From: Janthinobacterium sp. 67
Lineage (GTDB): Bacteria > Pseudomonadota > Gammaproteobacteria > Burkholderiales > Burkholderiaceae_D
Direction: 5' to 3'
DNA length: 64,000 nucleotides
Assembly: GCF_002797895.1 (NCBI RefSeq)
Contig: NZ_PGES01000002.1
Coordinates: forward strand, 193,145-257,144
The notes beneath the pieces were generated by a model. That model had not been told where the DNA came from and did no database searches. It saw only the letters and a list, made by a program, of their open reading frames with translations. This document shows positions 34,250 through 42,349 of this stretch, in pieces (position 1 is the first letter of the stretch; the number at the start of each line of letters is the position of its first letter). The position numbers were made by a program, and so were the translations under genes.

Positions 34250-34750
34250 CTAGACGGCGCTTTGTCCAATTGCCTTGATCTCGTGCTGGATCGCGTTTTT
34301 TTCGAGCATGTGCAGCGGCAAACTGACGAAAACGTTCATCCGGGTCATGATCTGCCGGAACACCTTATGGAATACCTCGCGCTTTTCTGCGTCGGTGCCA
34401 GTAGCTGCAGCCGGATCTTCGAATCCCCAGTGCGCCGAAAGCGGATGACCTGGCCAGTATGGGCAGACTTCGCCGGCGGCGTTGTCGCACACAGTAATGA
34501 TGAAGTCCATGTGTGGTGCGTCTGGAGTACCGAATTCATCCCAGCTCTTGCTGCGCAGTTTATCGAGCGGATAGCCGGTCGCTTCAATTTGCTCGATGGC
34601 GAATGGGTTGACGCTGCCGCCCGGGTGGCTGCCAGCCGAAAAGCCACGGAAGCGGCCCTTGCCCATGGTGGAGACCAGCGCCTCGGCCATCACGCTACGG
34701 GCTGAGTTGCCGGTACAGAGAAACAACACGTTGTACACTTTGTCGGTCAT
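34250..34750 (-). CDS. arsC: LMW-PTP-type arsenate reductase, copy 1
   Basis: The ATG at 34750 gives 166 aa: [20 protein letters not shown], with P-loop CTGNSAR and VCDNAAGEVCPYWPG, the conserved redox cysteine region. It is the second gene of the ars operon after arsR. With the copy downstream and the Grx-type ArsC, the operon encodes three arsenate reductases. A GGCATGCC repeat pair lies in the 70-bp gap before copy 2. Confidence 0.92.
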   Translation of the reverse strand: MTDKVYNVLFLCTGNSARSVMAEALVSTMGKGRFRGFSAGSHPGGSVNPFAIEQIEATGYPLDKLRSKSWDEFGTPDAPHMDFIITVCDNAAGEVCPYWPGHPLSAHWGFEDPAAATGTDAEKREVFHKVFRQIMTRMNVFVSLPLHMLEKNAIQHEIKAIGQSAV

Positions 34751-34807
34751 GACGAATCCTTTAATCACTGCGTTGGTTGGGGGGCGATTCAATTTGTACG
34801 TTTGGAT

Positions 34808-35134
34808 TCATGCGGCATCACAGGCTGCGCCTTGCGCAGTAGTGCAAGGCGCGCCGCCGCAGCAGTTTTCGGTCAAAAAGCCGATCAGGGCATTCATGCT
34901 GTCGATATGCGCGGCGTAGATGACAAAGCGTCCATCTTGGCGCGGCACGATCAGGTCCGCGTGCACCAGTTCCTTCAAGTGAAATGACAGGGAAGATGGC
35001 GGGATGCCCAGCTGTTCGGCAATCTTCGTTGCCGCCATCCCTTGCGGTCCGGTCTGGACAAGCAAGCGAAAGATGGCCAGGCGTGACTCCTGTGCCAGTG
35101 CCGCCAACGCAGCGATGACATTTTTAGTTTCCAT
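34808..35134 (-). CDS. arsR: ArsR arsenic-responsive repressor
   Basis: The ATG at 35134 follows AGGAGTGCAC. The 108-aa winged-helix protein has ALAQESRLAIFRLLVQTG, recognition helix IPPSSLSFHLKELV and wing RQDGRFVIYAA. The C-terminus carries Cys residues (ENCCGGAPCTTAQGAACD), suiting ArsR types that bind As(III) through C-terminal cysteines. It is the first gene of the minus-strand ars operon and faces a palindromic operator. Confidence 0.94.
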   Translation of the reverse strand: METKNVIAALAALAQESRLAIFRLLVQTGPQGMAATKIAEQLGIPPSSLSFHLKELVHADLIVPRQDGRFVIYAAHIDSMNALIGFLTENCCGGAPCTTAQGAACDAA

Positions 35135-35146
35135 GTGCACTCCTTT

Positions 35147-35184
35147 TAATTTCATATTTCTATAATAATCGAATTATGAAATTA
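35147..35184 (-). promoter_or_regulatory. Palindromic operator/promoter of the ars operon
   Basis: TAATTTCATA (35147-35156) and TATGAAATTA (35175-35184) form a perfect 10-bp dyad with an 18-bp AT-rich spacer containing ATAATAATCGAATTAT. It sits 12 bp before the arsR start, where ArsR repressors bind. From 35185 to 35675 I see no convincing gene; several short ORFs there lack ribosome sites. Confidence 0.7.
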
Positions 35185-35549
35185 ATGTAAACCTATTTTT
35201 ATGCGCGGCTATCGATTCACCTTGGTACGGAACTCTTGACGTCCTGGTCTTCTCCAGACGTATCGACATACCAATTAGCTGAATCTTCGTACTCAGTGGC
35301 AGAGGTGTGCGTCTCTCAGCACGTTGGAAACTCTGGTATCGCATGTATCTGGCGACAAACGACTTATCGAGAGGTAATAAGCTGCTCAATCAAATGGCGG
35401 TACTGCTAGCGCTTAAAGCGAATGCTTGGCGGCCGCAACGACGGCATGCCTATCTTCACACTCGACCTACTCTTGATAAACCATTGCTGCGCCTAGCATG
35501 TTGCCGCAAGAAAGTCGCGGTTCCACTTCGAACCTGCTACCTTAATCAA

Positions 35550-35590
35550 ATTATCAAGGTTTCTGTAATGAAAATGTAATGTTTCAGTCA
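35550..35590 (+). promoter_or_regulatory. Possible metal-regulated promoter element (TGTAATG direct repeat)
   Basis: CTGTAATGAAAATGTAATG, a direct repeat of TGTAATG spaced 11 bp, lies about 100 bp upstream of the CzcE-like gene. TGTAAT is the 3' half of the box seen before copR at 27621. A role as a CopR site is inference. Confidence 0.3.
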
Positions 35591-35675
35591 TTCGGGTGTG
35601 CGGGTCCCCTACGTAGAATAGCTTCATCGGATCCGCAACTTCATTCACCCGCACCTGAAAAATAAGGACATTCCA

Positions 35676-36020
35676 ATGAAATCCATCAAAGCCAACATCG
35701 TCGCCGTTTTTGCTGTCATCGCTCTCAGCCCGCTTGCCGCGATGGCACACCAAGGCGAAATGCACTCGAATCCAGCGTTTGGCAGTGCTGCTCCGGCGCC
35801 GGCCGCCACGCGCACTATCACGATTTCATCGACTACGAAGTATGTGAATGTCGCCCAGGGCGACGTCGTCAAGTTTGATGTGGATGGTAAGACGTTCACT
35901 TGGCAGTTCGATACGCTACGAGCCAATTCGAGCTTTGACTTTTCGGCAATTGCGCCGTCTGGCGTGAATACCCACGGCGTACGTGTGTACGTGGCACCTA
36001 ACCCGACCTACGCCAACTAA
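35676..36020 (+). CDS. CzcE-family periplasmic metal-binding protein
   Basis: This 114-aa protein has a signal peptide (MKSIKANIVAVFAVIALSPLAAMA), then HQGEMHS. A beta-rich domain with TKYVNVAQGDVVKF and KTFTWQFDTLRANSSFDFS follows, the pattern of CzcE, a Cu(II)-binding periplasmic protein. It stands alone between the ars operon and the copper operon, with a possible TGTAATG-type site upstream. It ends convergently with the gene at 36060. Confidence 0.78.
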   Translation: MKSIKANIVAVFAVIALSPLAAMAHQGEMHSNPAFGSAAPAPAATRTITISSTTKYVNVAQGDVVKFDVDGKTFTWQFDTLRANSSFDFSAIAPSGVNTHGVRVYVAPNPTYAN

Positions 36021-36059
36021 TTACATGTACGCCCGCCAGTGTACTGCTGGCTCATGAAG

Positions 36060-36488
36060 TTATTGAGATTTGCGGGACGACCAGTGCAGATGAAAGATGA
36101 CCCATTGATCGCCCTGTTTTTCGAGCAAAGCTGTTTCCGTGCCGAATAAGTGCACATTTTTGCCCTGGAATTGTCCTGTGGTCTCTGTTTCCTGCATCAC
36201 GACGGCCAGGTTTCCATCAATACGTTCGTTTTGTTTTAGGACTTTGCTTTTAGTGGCCTTAGCAAAGGCGGTATCGGCTGGCAGGTGATGGCCAGCGTAT
36301 TCATCACGTGAACGCTCAACATGCCCAGATTCGTAAATTTTAATTTCAGGGCTAAGCAAAGTGCTCGCCTGCTCGGATATTCCGCTGGCGAGCGCTTCGT
36401 GAAATGCAGCAACAGTTTCAGTTGGTGTGGCGGCGTATAGGGGAAGACTGAATACGGAAATAGCGATCAGGGAAGTAAGTTGGCGCAC
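36060..36488 (-). CDS. Secreted SnoaL/NTF2-like protein
   Basis: This 142-aa protein has a signal peptide (MRQLTSLIAISVFSLPLYA) and an NTF2-like domain: PTETVAAFHEALASG, LLSPEIKIYESGHVERSRDEYAGHH as two strands and a helix, and the closing QWVIFHLHWSSR. Such proteins often appear in copper clusters, but their role is unknown. The fold call is by pattern. Confidence 0.7.
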   Translation of the reverse strand: MRQLTSLIAISVFSLPLYAATPTETVAAFHEALASGISEQASTLLSPEIKIYESGHVERSRDEYAGHHLPADTAFAKATKSKVLKQNERIDGNLAVVMQETETTGQFQGKNVHLFGTETALLEKQGDQWVIFHLHWSSRKSQ

Positions 36489-36931
36489 GAGGTCTCCAGT
36501 GTTTTTGTTTATATGATGAATTGCAGTGATGCAATTAAATCAGCGGGCGGTGATTGTGACAAGGTGGAAGTGAAAATACTCTGGAAAACTGAAATTCGCT
36601 TGACCTTCCGCCAGTTGGAAGGTGTAGCGTAAAAAGGCGATTTCATCTCAGGTGGTTCAGGTAATTTGCAAGGAACTTAGTTGTCCGTCATAGGGAAGAT
36701 ACTGCAGATGAATTTCATGCTGACGCGCATTGTAAGCAACCGGGCCGAAATAGGTGCAGGACAGCGTACGCCTTACTCTACCTTTGGAGGCAACAATAGC
36801 CGCCACTCATTCCTCGCGTCCCTTGAGCTCCCTCCACACCACTTTCCCCGCCACCTCCTGAAATCATGCACTGGCGTTCGCCTCACCTCGTGCTGTATCC
36901 ACCCAGTAACCAGTCATTTTGAAAGAGAATC
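36489..36931. other. 443-bp intergenic region before the copper operon
   Basis: This gap separates the minus-strand NTF2-like gene from the plus-strand copper operon, so both promoters must lie here. I see a small TTGC-agtgat-GCAA dyad near 36521-36534 and a short ORF at 36681-37028 without a good ribosome site that overlaps the next gene out of frame. No coding region is supported. Confidence 0.4.
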
Positions 36932-37285
36932 ATGCAACGCTTCCACTTATTGCTTCTGGCAACGGTTAGCTTCTCGCCGGTTGTCTATGCACAATCCACT
37001 CAACCCGCGAGCACCACGGCGACAGTGACGGATGCTAAGGCCATTGTGCCGCCGTTGAAATATGTTTCTGCTTTTGCGGATGCTAAGCCGATTGGGGAGC
37101 CCCCGATATCTCCAGATAAGGCCTGGATTCAGGCAAATAAAGAAGTGACAGGGGACTCTCAGCATGGCGATCTGGGGGACATGTCGATGGAAATGGTACC
37201 CGGTGCAAAAAGCCAGGAAGAACCCAAGCCGTCTTCGGCGAACGATCCGCACAAAGGCCATCAAATGAACATGAAAGGCAAATGA
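36932..37285 (+). CDS. Small periplasmic His/Met-rich protein, first gene of copper operon
   Basis: The 117-aa product has a signal peptide (MQRFHLLLLATVSFSPVVYAQ), a Pro/Lys-rich middle and a C-terminus DPHKGHQMNMKGK, with further DMSMEMVPG. The Met and His residues suggest copper binding. It is followed by the TolC-like gene after one base. Similar small proteins precede copper outer-membrane genes; no formal family is recognised. Confidence 0.7.
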   Translation: MQRFHLLLLATVSFSPVVYAQSTQPASTTATVTDAKAIVPPLKYVSAFADAKPIGEPPISPDKAWIQANKEVTGDSQHGDLGDMSMEMVPGAKSQEEPKPSSANDPHKGHQMNMKGK

Positions 37286-37286
37286 C

Positions 37287-38672
37287 ATGAAGCGACTATC
37301 GTTGCCAACACCCAATCGGGTAGCTACTGTATTCGGTGTCATATTTCTTGCAGGTTGCGCCAGCTTTTCACCGGATGGTGGATTAAATGATGTCTCTCGG
37401 CTAACGCAAGAGAGGATTGGACAGGTCAAGCCCTTCACGAAAGAGACGCTGAAAGATAGCCAACAGTCCACTTCACAGGTGCAATCACTGCTGTCCGCGC
37501 CACTGACGCCTGAATCTGCGGTTCAGATTGCGCTGCTCAATAATGCAGCGCTGAAGATCTCCTTCGCTGAATTGGGCGTCTCGGAGGCTGAGTTTGTACA
37601 AGCTGGACGGATGCGCAATCCAAGTTTTAGTTTCGGCCGCGTCAGTGGTGGTGGCGATGCGGAAATCGATCGCAGTGTGATGTTTGATATTGCGGGCCTG
37701 CTGACGTTGCCCACGCGTCGCCGCGTTGAGCAAGGACGCTTTGAGCAAGCCAAGTTGCTAACAGCTGCTCAGGCTGTGCAGTTGGCGGCAGAAACCCGTC
37801 GGGCATATTTTATGGCCGTTGCGGCGGCCCAATCGGCCGCTTTCGCGGAGCAAGTGCGTGGCGCCGCCGAGGCATCATCGCAACTCGCCGACAGCATGAC
37901 CAAGGTTGGAAACTGGAGCACACTTGATCAGGCCCGTGAGCGTGCGTTTTACCAAGATGCGTTGACACAATTAGCGAGGACCAGGCATGAAGCAACAGCC
38001 ACGCGCGAACAGCTCATTCGCCTCCTGGGCCTGTGGGGAGAGCAGCAAAATTTCGTCCTGCCTGACAGATTGCCTCCACTGCCGGAAAAGCCGCAGGAAA
38101 CGAACAATGCGGAAGCACAGGCAATGTCGCAACGTCTCGATATGCTGTCGGCCCGCCGCGATACCGAGGCAACGGCCGCGGCACTTGGCTTGACAAAGGC
38201 AACTGGCTTCATCAACGTTTTTGATGCCGGCTACACCAATAAGAGTACGACAGGTTTGCCACGCGAGAGCGGCTACCAGATTTCCCTTGAATTACCAATT
38301 TTCGATTGGGGTGGCGCCAAGGTCGCGCGGGCCGAGGCGCTCTACATGCAGTCCGTTCATCGCACCACCGACACTGCCGTGCGGGCGCGCTCGGAAGTTC
38401 GGGAGGCGTACTCCGCATACCGCACTAGCTATGACATCGCCCGTCATTATCGTGACGATGTTGTGCCGCTGCGGAAAAAAATATCCGACGAGGTTCTGCT
38501 TCGCTACAACGGGATGCTTGCCAGCGTATTCGAATTACTGGCAGATTCGCGCGAGCAACTGGTGAGCGTAAATGCCGCCATCGAAACCCAGCGCGACTTT
38601 TGGATTGCAGAAACCAAACTTCAATCCGCCATCAACAGCGGAAATACGAACGATACAAGGGCCATGCCATGA
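37287..38672 (+). CDS. TolC-family outer-membrane lipoprotein
   Basis: This 461-aa protein has a lipobox (VIFLAGCASF, Cys near 25). Two TolC repeats follow: LTPESAVQIALLNNAALKIS in the first and alpha-helical coiled-coil stretches (SQRLDMLSARRDTEATAAAL) before the second, and SGYQISLELPIFDWGGAKVA is the beta-barrel signature. It probably forms an outer-membrane channel or copper-tolerance protein working with the oxidase encoded next, overlapping by four bases (ATGA). Confidence 0.85.
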   Translation: MKRLSLPTPNRVATVFGVIFLAGCASFSPDGGLNDVSRLTQERIGQVKPFTKETLKDSQQSTSQVQSLLSAPLTPESAVQIALLNNAALKISFAELGVSEAEFVQAGRMRNPSFSFGRVSGGGDAEIDRSVMFDIAGLLTLPTRRRVEQGRFEQAKLLTAAQAVQLAAETRRAYFMAVAAAQSAAFAEQVRGAAEASSQLADSMTKVGNWSTLDQARERAFYQDALTQLARTRHEATATREQLIRLLGLWGEQQNFVLPDRLPPLPEKPQETNNAEAQAMSQRLDMLSARRDTEATAAALGLTKATGFINVFDAGYTNKSTTGLPRESGYQISLELPIFDWGGAKVARAEALYMQSVHRTTDTAVRARSEVREAYSAYRTSYDIARHYRDDVVPLRKKISDEVLLRYNGMLASVFELLADSREQLVSVNAAIETQRDFWIAETKLQSAINSGNTNDTRAMP

Positions 38673-40060
38673 TTTCACGTAGAGATTTTTTCAGAGGTGC
38701 AGGTGCTGTAGCGGTAAGCGCCGCTGCCGTTAGCAAGGCCGGTGCCGCGTCATTGCCTGAGGCCATGTTGATGGACAATGCCAAGACGCACATCCCTCCG
38801 GTGCCACCCACTGGCCGGCCCTACAATCCGGTCGTGACCCTGAATGGCTGGTCATTGCCATGGCGGATGAATAACGGCGTAAAAGAATTCCATCTCGTTG
38901 CCGAACCCGTGGTGCGTGAACTTGCACCAGGGATGAAAGCCAACCTTTGGGGCTATAACGGGCAATCCCCAGGCCCGACAATTGAAGTGGTCGAAGGTGA
39001 CCGGGTGCGTATTTTCGTGACCAACAAGCTACCTGAGCACACCAGTGTTCATTGGCATGGCCAGCGCTTGCCGAACGGTATGGATGGCGTAACGGGCCTC
39101 AATCAACCGGGTATCGCTCCGGGAAAGACTTTCGTCTACGAATTCGAGGCCAAACGGCCAGGTACATTTATGTATCATCCCCACGCCGACGAGATGGCCC
39201 AGATGGCGATGGGGATGATGGGCTTCTGGGTGACCCATCCAAAGGATCCATCGCTCCATGCTGTGGACCGTGATTTCGTTTTCCTGCTCAACGCGTATGA
39301 CGTGGAGCCGGGAAGCTATACGCCGAAGATCAACACCATGCTGGACTTCAACCTGTGGACATTCAATAGCCGCGTCTTCCCCGGCATTGATTCATTGCCT
39401 GTGCGCCAAGGTGACAAGGTACGCATCCGTGTCGGTAACCTGACGATGACGAATCACCCTATTCATATACATGGCCATGAGTTTTTCGTCACTGGTACGG
39501 ATGGCGGCTGGACACCACCGGCGTCGCGCTGGCCTGAAGTCACCACCGATGTCGCAGTTGGGCAAATGCGCGCCATCGAGTTCGTCGCTACTGATCTGGG
39601 TGACTGGGCACTTCACTGCCATAAATCCCACCATACCATGAATGCAATGGGCCATTCGGTACCGACAATGATTGGCGTCAACCATCGCGGGGTTGCTGAA
39701 AAAATTAACAAAATCGTCCCTGAATATATGGTGATGGGCGACAAGGGCGGCTCCATGGGAGGCATGGAAATGCCGCTACCAGATAATACTTTACCGATGA
39801 TGACGGGTGAAGGACCGTTCGGTGGGGTTGAGATGGGGGGAATGTTTACCGTCTTGAAGGTGCGCAAGGACCAGAAGCGCGGCGACTACTCCGATCCTGG
39901 CTGGTACAAGCATCCGGCCGGAACCGTGGCATACGAGTGGACGGGTAACCTTCCTGAGCCAGAACGTGCAACTAACGCTGGGGGGCAGTCGATGCCGACG
40001 ATGAACAAACCCAATATTGAAGTTACTGTTCGTAAACCGACCGGACATAGCGGTCACTAA
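38669..40060 (+). CDS. copA: Tat-exported multicopper oxidase, CopA-like
   Basis: The 463-aa protein starts MISRRDFFRGAGAVAVSAA, a twin-arginine signal. Copper ligands are visible: HWHGQ (near 128), HPHADE (near 170), HPIHIHGHEF (near 262) and HCHKSHHTMNAMGH (near 316), which together make type 1, 2 and 3 sites. The region after HCH contains extra His and Met, and the C-terminus is Met/Gly-rich (GGSMGGMEMPLPD, GGVEMGGMF). It probably oxidises Cu(I) in the periplasm. It is shorter than classical CopA (about 600 aa). Confidence 0.9.
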   Translation: MISRRDFFRGAGAVAVSAAAVSKAGAASLPEAMLMDNAKTHIPPVPPTGRPYNPVVTLNGWSLPWRMNNGVKEFHLVAEPVVRELAPGMKANLWGYNGQSPGPTIEVVEGDRVRIFVTNKLPEHTSVHWHGQRLPNGMDGVTGLNQPGIAPGKTFVYEFEAKRPGTFMYHPHADEMAQMAMGMMGFWVTHPKDPSLHAVDRDFVFLLNAYDVEPGSYTPKINTMLDFNLWTFNSRVFPGIDSLPVRQGDKVRIRVGNLTMTNHPIHIHGHEFFVTGTDGGWTPPASRWPEVTTDVAVGQMRAIEFVATDLGDWALHCHKSHHTMNAMGHSVPTMIGVNHRGVAEKINKIVPEYMVMGDKGGSMGGMEMPLPDNTLPMMTGEGPFGGVEMGGMFTVLKVRKDQKRGDYSDPGWYKHPAGTVAYEWTGNLPEPERATNAGGQSMPTMNKPNIEVTVRKPTGHSGH

Positions 40061-40085
40061 TTTTTTTTAACTGAAAGGAAACATC

Positions 40086-40415
40086 ATGAAAAACCTGCAC
40101 AAAGTTGTATTGGCAACCTTGATTGGCCTGTCATCCGTGGCAACGACCTCCGTGGCGCTCGCACAGCAGCAGAGCGCCTCCGCGACGCAAGACGCGATGA
40201 GCGAAGGGGAAATCAAGAAAGTGGATAAGGACGCCGGCAAGCTGACCATCAAACATGGCGAGCTGAAGAACTTGGGCATGCCTGGGATGACTATGATGTT
40301 CAAGGTCAAAGAGCCGTCGATGCTTGACAAGGTCAAACAAGGCGACAAAGTACGTTTCGTGGTGGAAAAAGTTGGCGGTGCATTGACGGTCACTTCCATC
40401 GAAGCAGTAAAGTAA
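40086..40415 (+). CDS. cusF: CusF-like periplasmic copper-binding protein
   Basis: This 109-aa protein has a signal peptide ending VALAQQ. The CusF OB-fold reads SEGEIKKVDKDAGKLTIKH, LGMPGMTMMFKVKEPSML and GDKVRFVVEKVGG. The M-x2-M-x-M pattern in GMPGMTMMF and the preceding H/K provide Cu(I)/Ag(I) ligands. It probably hands copper to the Cus pump or the oxidase. A GAAAGGAAACATC ribosome site precedes the ATG at 40086. Confidence 0.92.
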   Translation: MKNLHKVVLATLIGLSSVATTSVALAQQQSASATQDAMSEGEIKKVDKDAGKLTIKHGELKNLGMPGMTMMFKVKEPSMLDKVKQGDKVRFVVEKVGGALTVTSIEAVK

Positions 40416-40436
40416 ATTTAACAAAGAGAGTTGAAC

Positions 40437-40805
40437 ATGAAGACACTGCGGAAAATGATTCTTGCCACATCCATTGTGGCGGCAACGCTGGCTACCCCAT
40501 TTGCCTTGGCACATGCGAGCTTGAAGAGCTCCAATCCCGAGGCAGGTGCCTCCCTGGCAGTTGCACCAAAGGAGATTGCGCTGACCTTCAACGAGAAGGT
40601 GGAAGAAGCCTTTAGCTCAATCACTCTGAGCGATGACGAAGGCAAAGCCGTTGCTGCAGACAAGGCAAAGGTTGATGCAGCAAATCCGGCCATCTTACGC
40701 TTGGAAGTACCGACATTGAATGCTGGCGCCTATACCGTGAGCTGGGCAGTTGCAGGGCACGATGGACACCGTCGCAAAGGCGACTTTAAGTTCACGGTGA
40801 AATAA
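40437..40805 (+). CDS. copC: CopC, periplasmic copper-binding protein
   Basis: The ATG at 40437 gives 122 aa. The mature protein starts HASLKSSNPEAGASL after the signal, with the N-terminal His of the CopC copper site. ALTFNEKVEEAFSSITLSD and SWAVAGHDGHRRKGDFKFTV include the D-x-H pair of the Cu(II) site. It binds copper in the periplasm and works with CopD, whose gene follows after zero bases. Confidence 0.95.
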   Translation: MKTLRKMILATSIVAATLATPFALAHASLKSSNPEAGASLAVAPKEIALTFNEKVEEAFSSITLSDDEGKAVAADKAKVDAANPAILRLEVPTLNAGAYTVSWAVAGHDGHRRKGDFKFTVK

Positions 40806-41705
40806 ATGGATGCAGTCTCGCTGTTGCAAGTCAGTTCAGCTTTGCTGCTGAACCTCGGCTTTGCCTGGCTCGTTGGATCATGGTTTGCACGCTACTGGAT
40901 GCGTTCTAGCGGTGTCGATCATGATCATTTCGAACCAGCGCTGCGCAAACTTGACTTGATGGCAGCGGCAATCAGCATGGTTGGTAGTGCATCGGCACTA
41001 TTGAGCGCGACGGCGGTCATGGGAGGTGTAGGGCTACGCGAAGCGTGCCCGATGTTTTGGATGATGGTGTCGACAACTGACTACGGACATGCAGGCTGCG
41101 CCATTGTTGTGACGATGCTTGTTCTCTTTATTGTTCGATTTGTAGGCGGAGTCGGCCGCAGCAGCGATATTGCTGTCGTTCTGCTTTTGGCTATTTTTTC
41201 TGCAACACGGGCGTCCATGGGGCATGCGGGCGAGGAAGGCTTCTGGACCATTCCGCTAGCGGTTGAAGCGATCCATTATTTTGCCATCGGCCTATGGACT
41301 GGTGCAGTGATGGTTTCCGGCTGGTTTGTTCTACATAAGTCGCGGATAAGGAAATTTGATACGGGTACCACCGATCAATACCTAGAATTGATGTCCCAGG
41401 CAGCAATGCTTGCAGTAGTTGCCATTGTTGCTACTGGAATTTACAGCGCATGGCACCGAGTGGGGAGCTCAGAGCATCTTGTTCATACCACCTATGGCAT
41501 CACCTTACTGGTCAAAGTTGCAATGGTCCTTCTTGCCGTCGCCTTGGGCGGCTACAACAAATTTCTTGGATTGCCTGCCGCCTCCCGCTCCTCCCGCGGC
41601 GTCACTCTGGTGAGAGTCGTTTTACAAGTAGAGACCTTGCTACTGCTCGGTGCACTGTTTGCGGCGGCAATTCTTACCACTCAACAACCACCTACCGCGA
41701 TGTAA
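40806..41705 (+). CDS. copD: CopD, inner-membrane copper transport protein
   Basis: This 299-aa protein has about eight transmembrane helices. Conserved CopD regions are ASMGHAGEEGFWTIPLAVEAIHYF (read in two parts around GHAG and EAIHYF), GLWTGAVMV, and TGIYSAWHRVGSSEHLVHTTYG with YGITLLVKVAMVLLAVALGGY. It is thought to move copper into the cytoplasm or to help load CopC-dependent proteins. It starts directly after copC. Confidence 0.92.
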   Translation: MDAVSLLQVSSALLLNLGFAWLVGSWFARYWMRSSGVDHDHFEPALRKLDLMAAAISMVGSASALLSATAVMGGVGLREACPMFWMMVSTTDYGHAGCAIVVTMLVLFIVRFVGGVGRSSDIAVVLLLAIFSATRASMGHAGEEGFWTIPLAVEAIHYFAIGLWTGAVMVSGWFVLHKSRIRKFDTGTTDQYLELMSQAAMLAVVAIVATGIYSAWHRVGSSEHLVHTTYGITLLVKVAMVLLAVALGGYNKFLGLPAASRSSRGVTLVRVVLQVETLLLLGALFAAAILTTQQPPTAM

Positions 41706-41737
41706 TGTCGCGACGGTTTTCTACAAGGGAGTACGAT

Positions 41738-42250
41738 ATGAAAAAGATGACCTTAAATGCAATTGCAGTAATGTTACTGGCCAGTTTGAGCACTTTCAGC
41801 ATTGCTGCGGTACCGGATAGCAACCCAGCAGCACATAGTGGCCACCAGCATGGCGCAAATGAGCAGAGCGCATCTCTTGTGGGCAAGGCGGGTGACCCGA
41901 AAAAAGCGACGCGTACCGTCACTGTCGATATGAACGACACCATGCGTTTTAACCCAGCGTCTATCGCCGTGAAACGGGGCGAGACTATTCGCTTTGTCGT
42001 CAACAATTCCGGCAAGATCAAGCATGAGATGGTCATTGGTTCTGAGAGCGAGTTGAAAGAACATGCCCAACAAATGGCAAAGTTTCCGGAGATGGAGCAT
42101 GCGGAACCCAATCAGGTGACCCTGACGCCTGGGAAATCGGGAACCATTGTCTGGCAGTTCGACAAAGCCGGCAAAGTGGAATTTGCGTGCTTACAACCCG
42201 GCCACTTTGAGGCGGGCATGAAGGGGCAGGTAGTGGTTTCTGCCAAATAG
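41738..42250 (+). CDS. Secreted cupredoxin (plastocyanin-like copper protein)
   Basis: The ATG at 41738 follows AAGGGAG. The 170-aa product has a signal peptide, a His-rich linker (AAHSGHQHGANE) and a cupredoxin domain. The ligands are the His in NNSGKIKHEMVIG and the C-terminal FACLQPGHFEAGM, which supplies Cys, His and Met for a type 1 copper site. CopI/blue-copper proteins of this form are found in copper operons of proteobacteria. The function is copper handling or electron transfer. Confidence 0.88.
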   Translation: MKKMTLNAIAVMLLASLSTFSIAAVPDSNPAAHSGHQHGANEQSASLVGKAGDPKKATRTVTVDMNDTMRFNPASIAVKRGETIRFVVNNSGKIKHEMVIGSESELKEHAQQMAKFPEMEHAEPNQVTLTPGKSGTIVWQFDKAGKVEFACLQPGHFEAGMKGQVVVSAK

Positions 42251-42349
42251 ATGACTTCATTCGGCGGGAATGTTCAATTCCCGCCGTTGCCGCAATAGCT
42301 GGTTCCACCACAGCCAACGAAACAGGCGAATCTGGCCAAGGAGTGATTC

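Noticed and set aside
35174..35579. Short ORFs in the gap between the ars operator and the CzcE-like gene
   Set aside because: They lack ribosome sites and family motifs, and overlap the operator or run antisense to each other.
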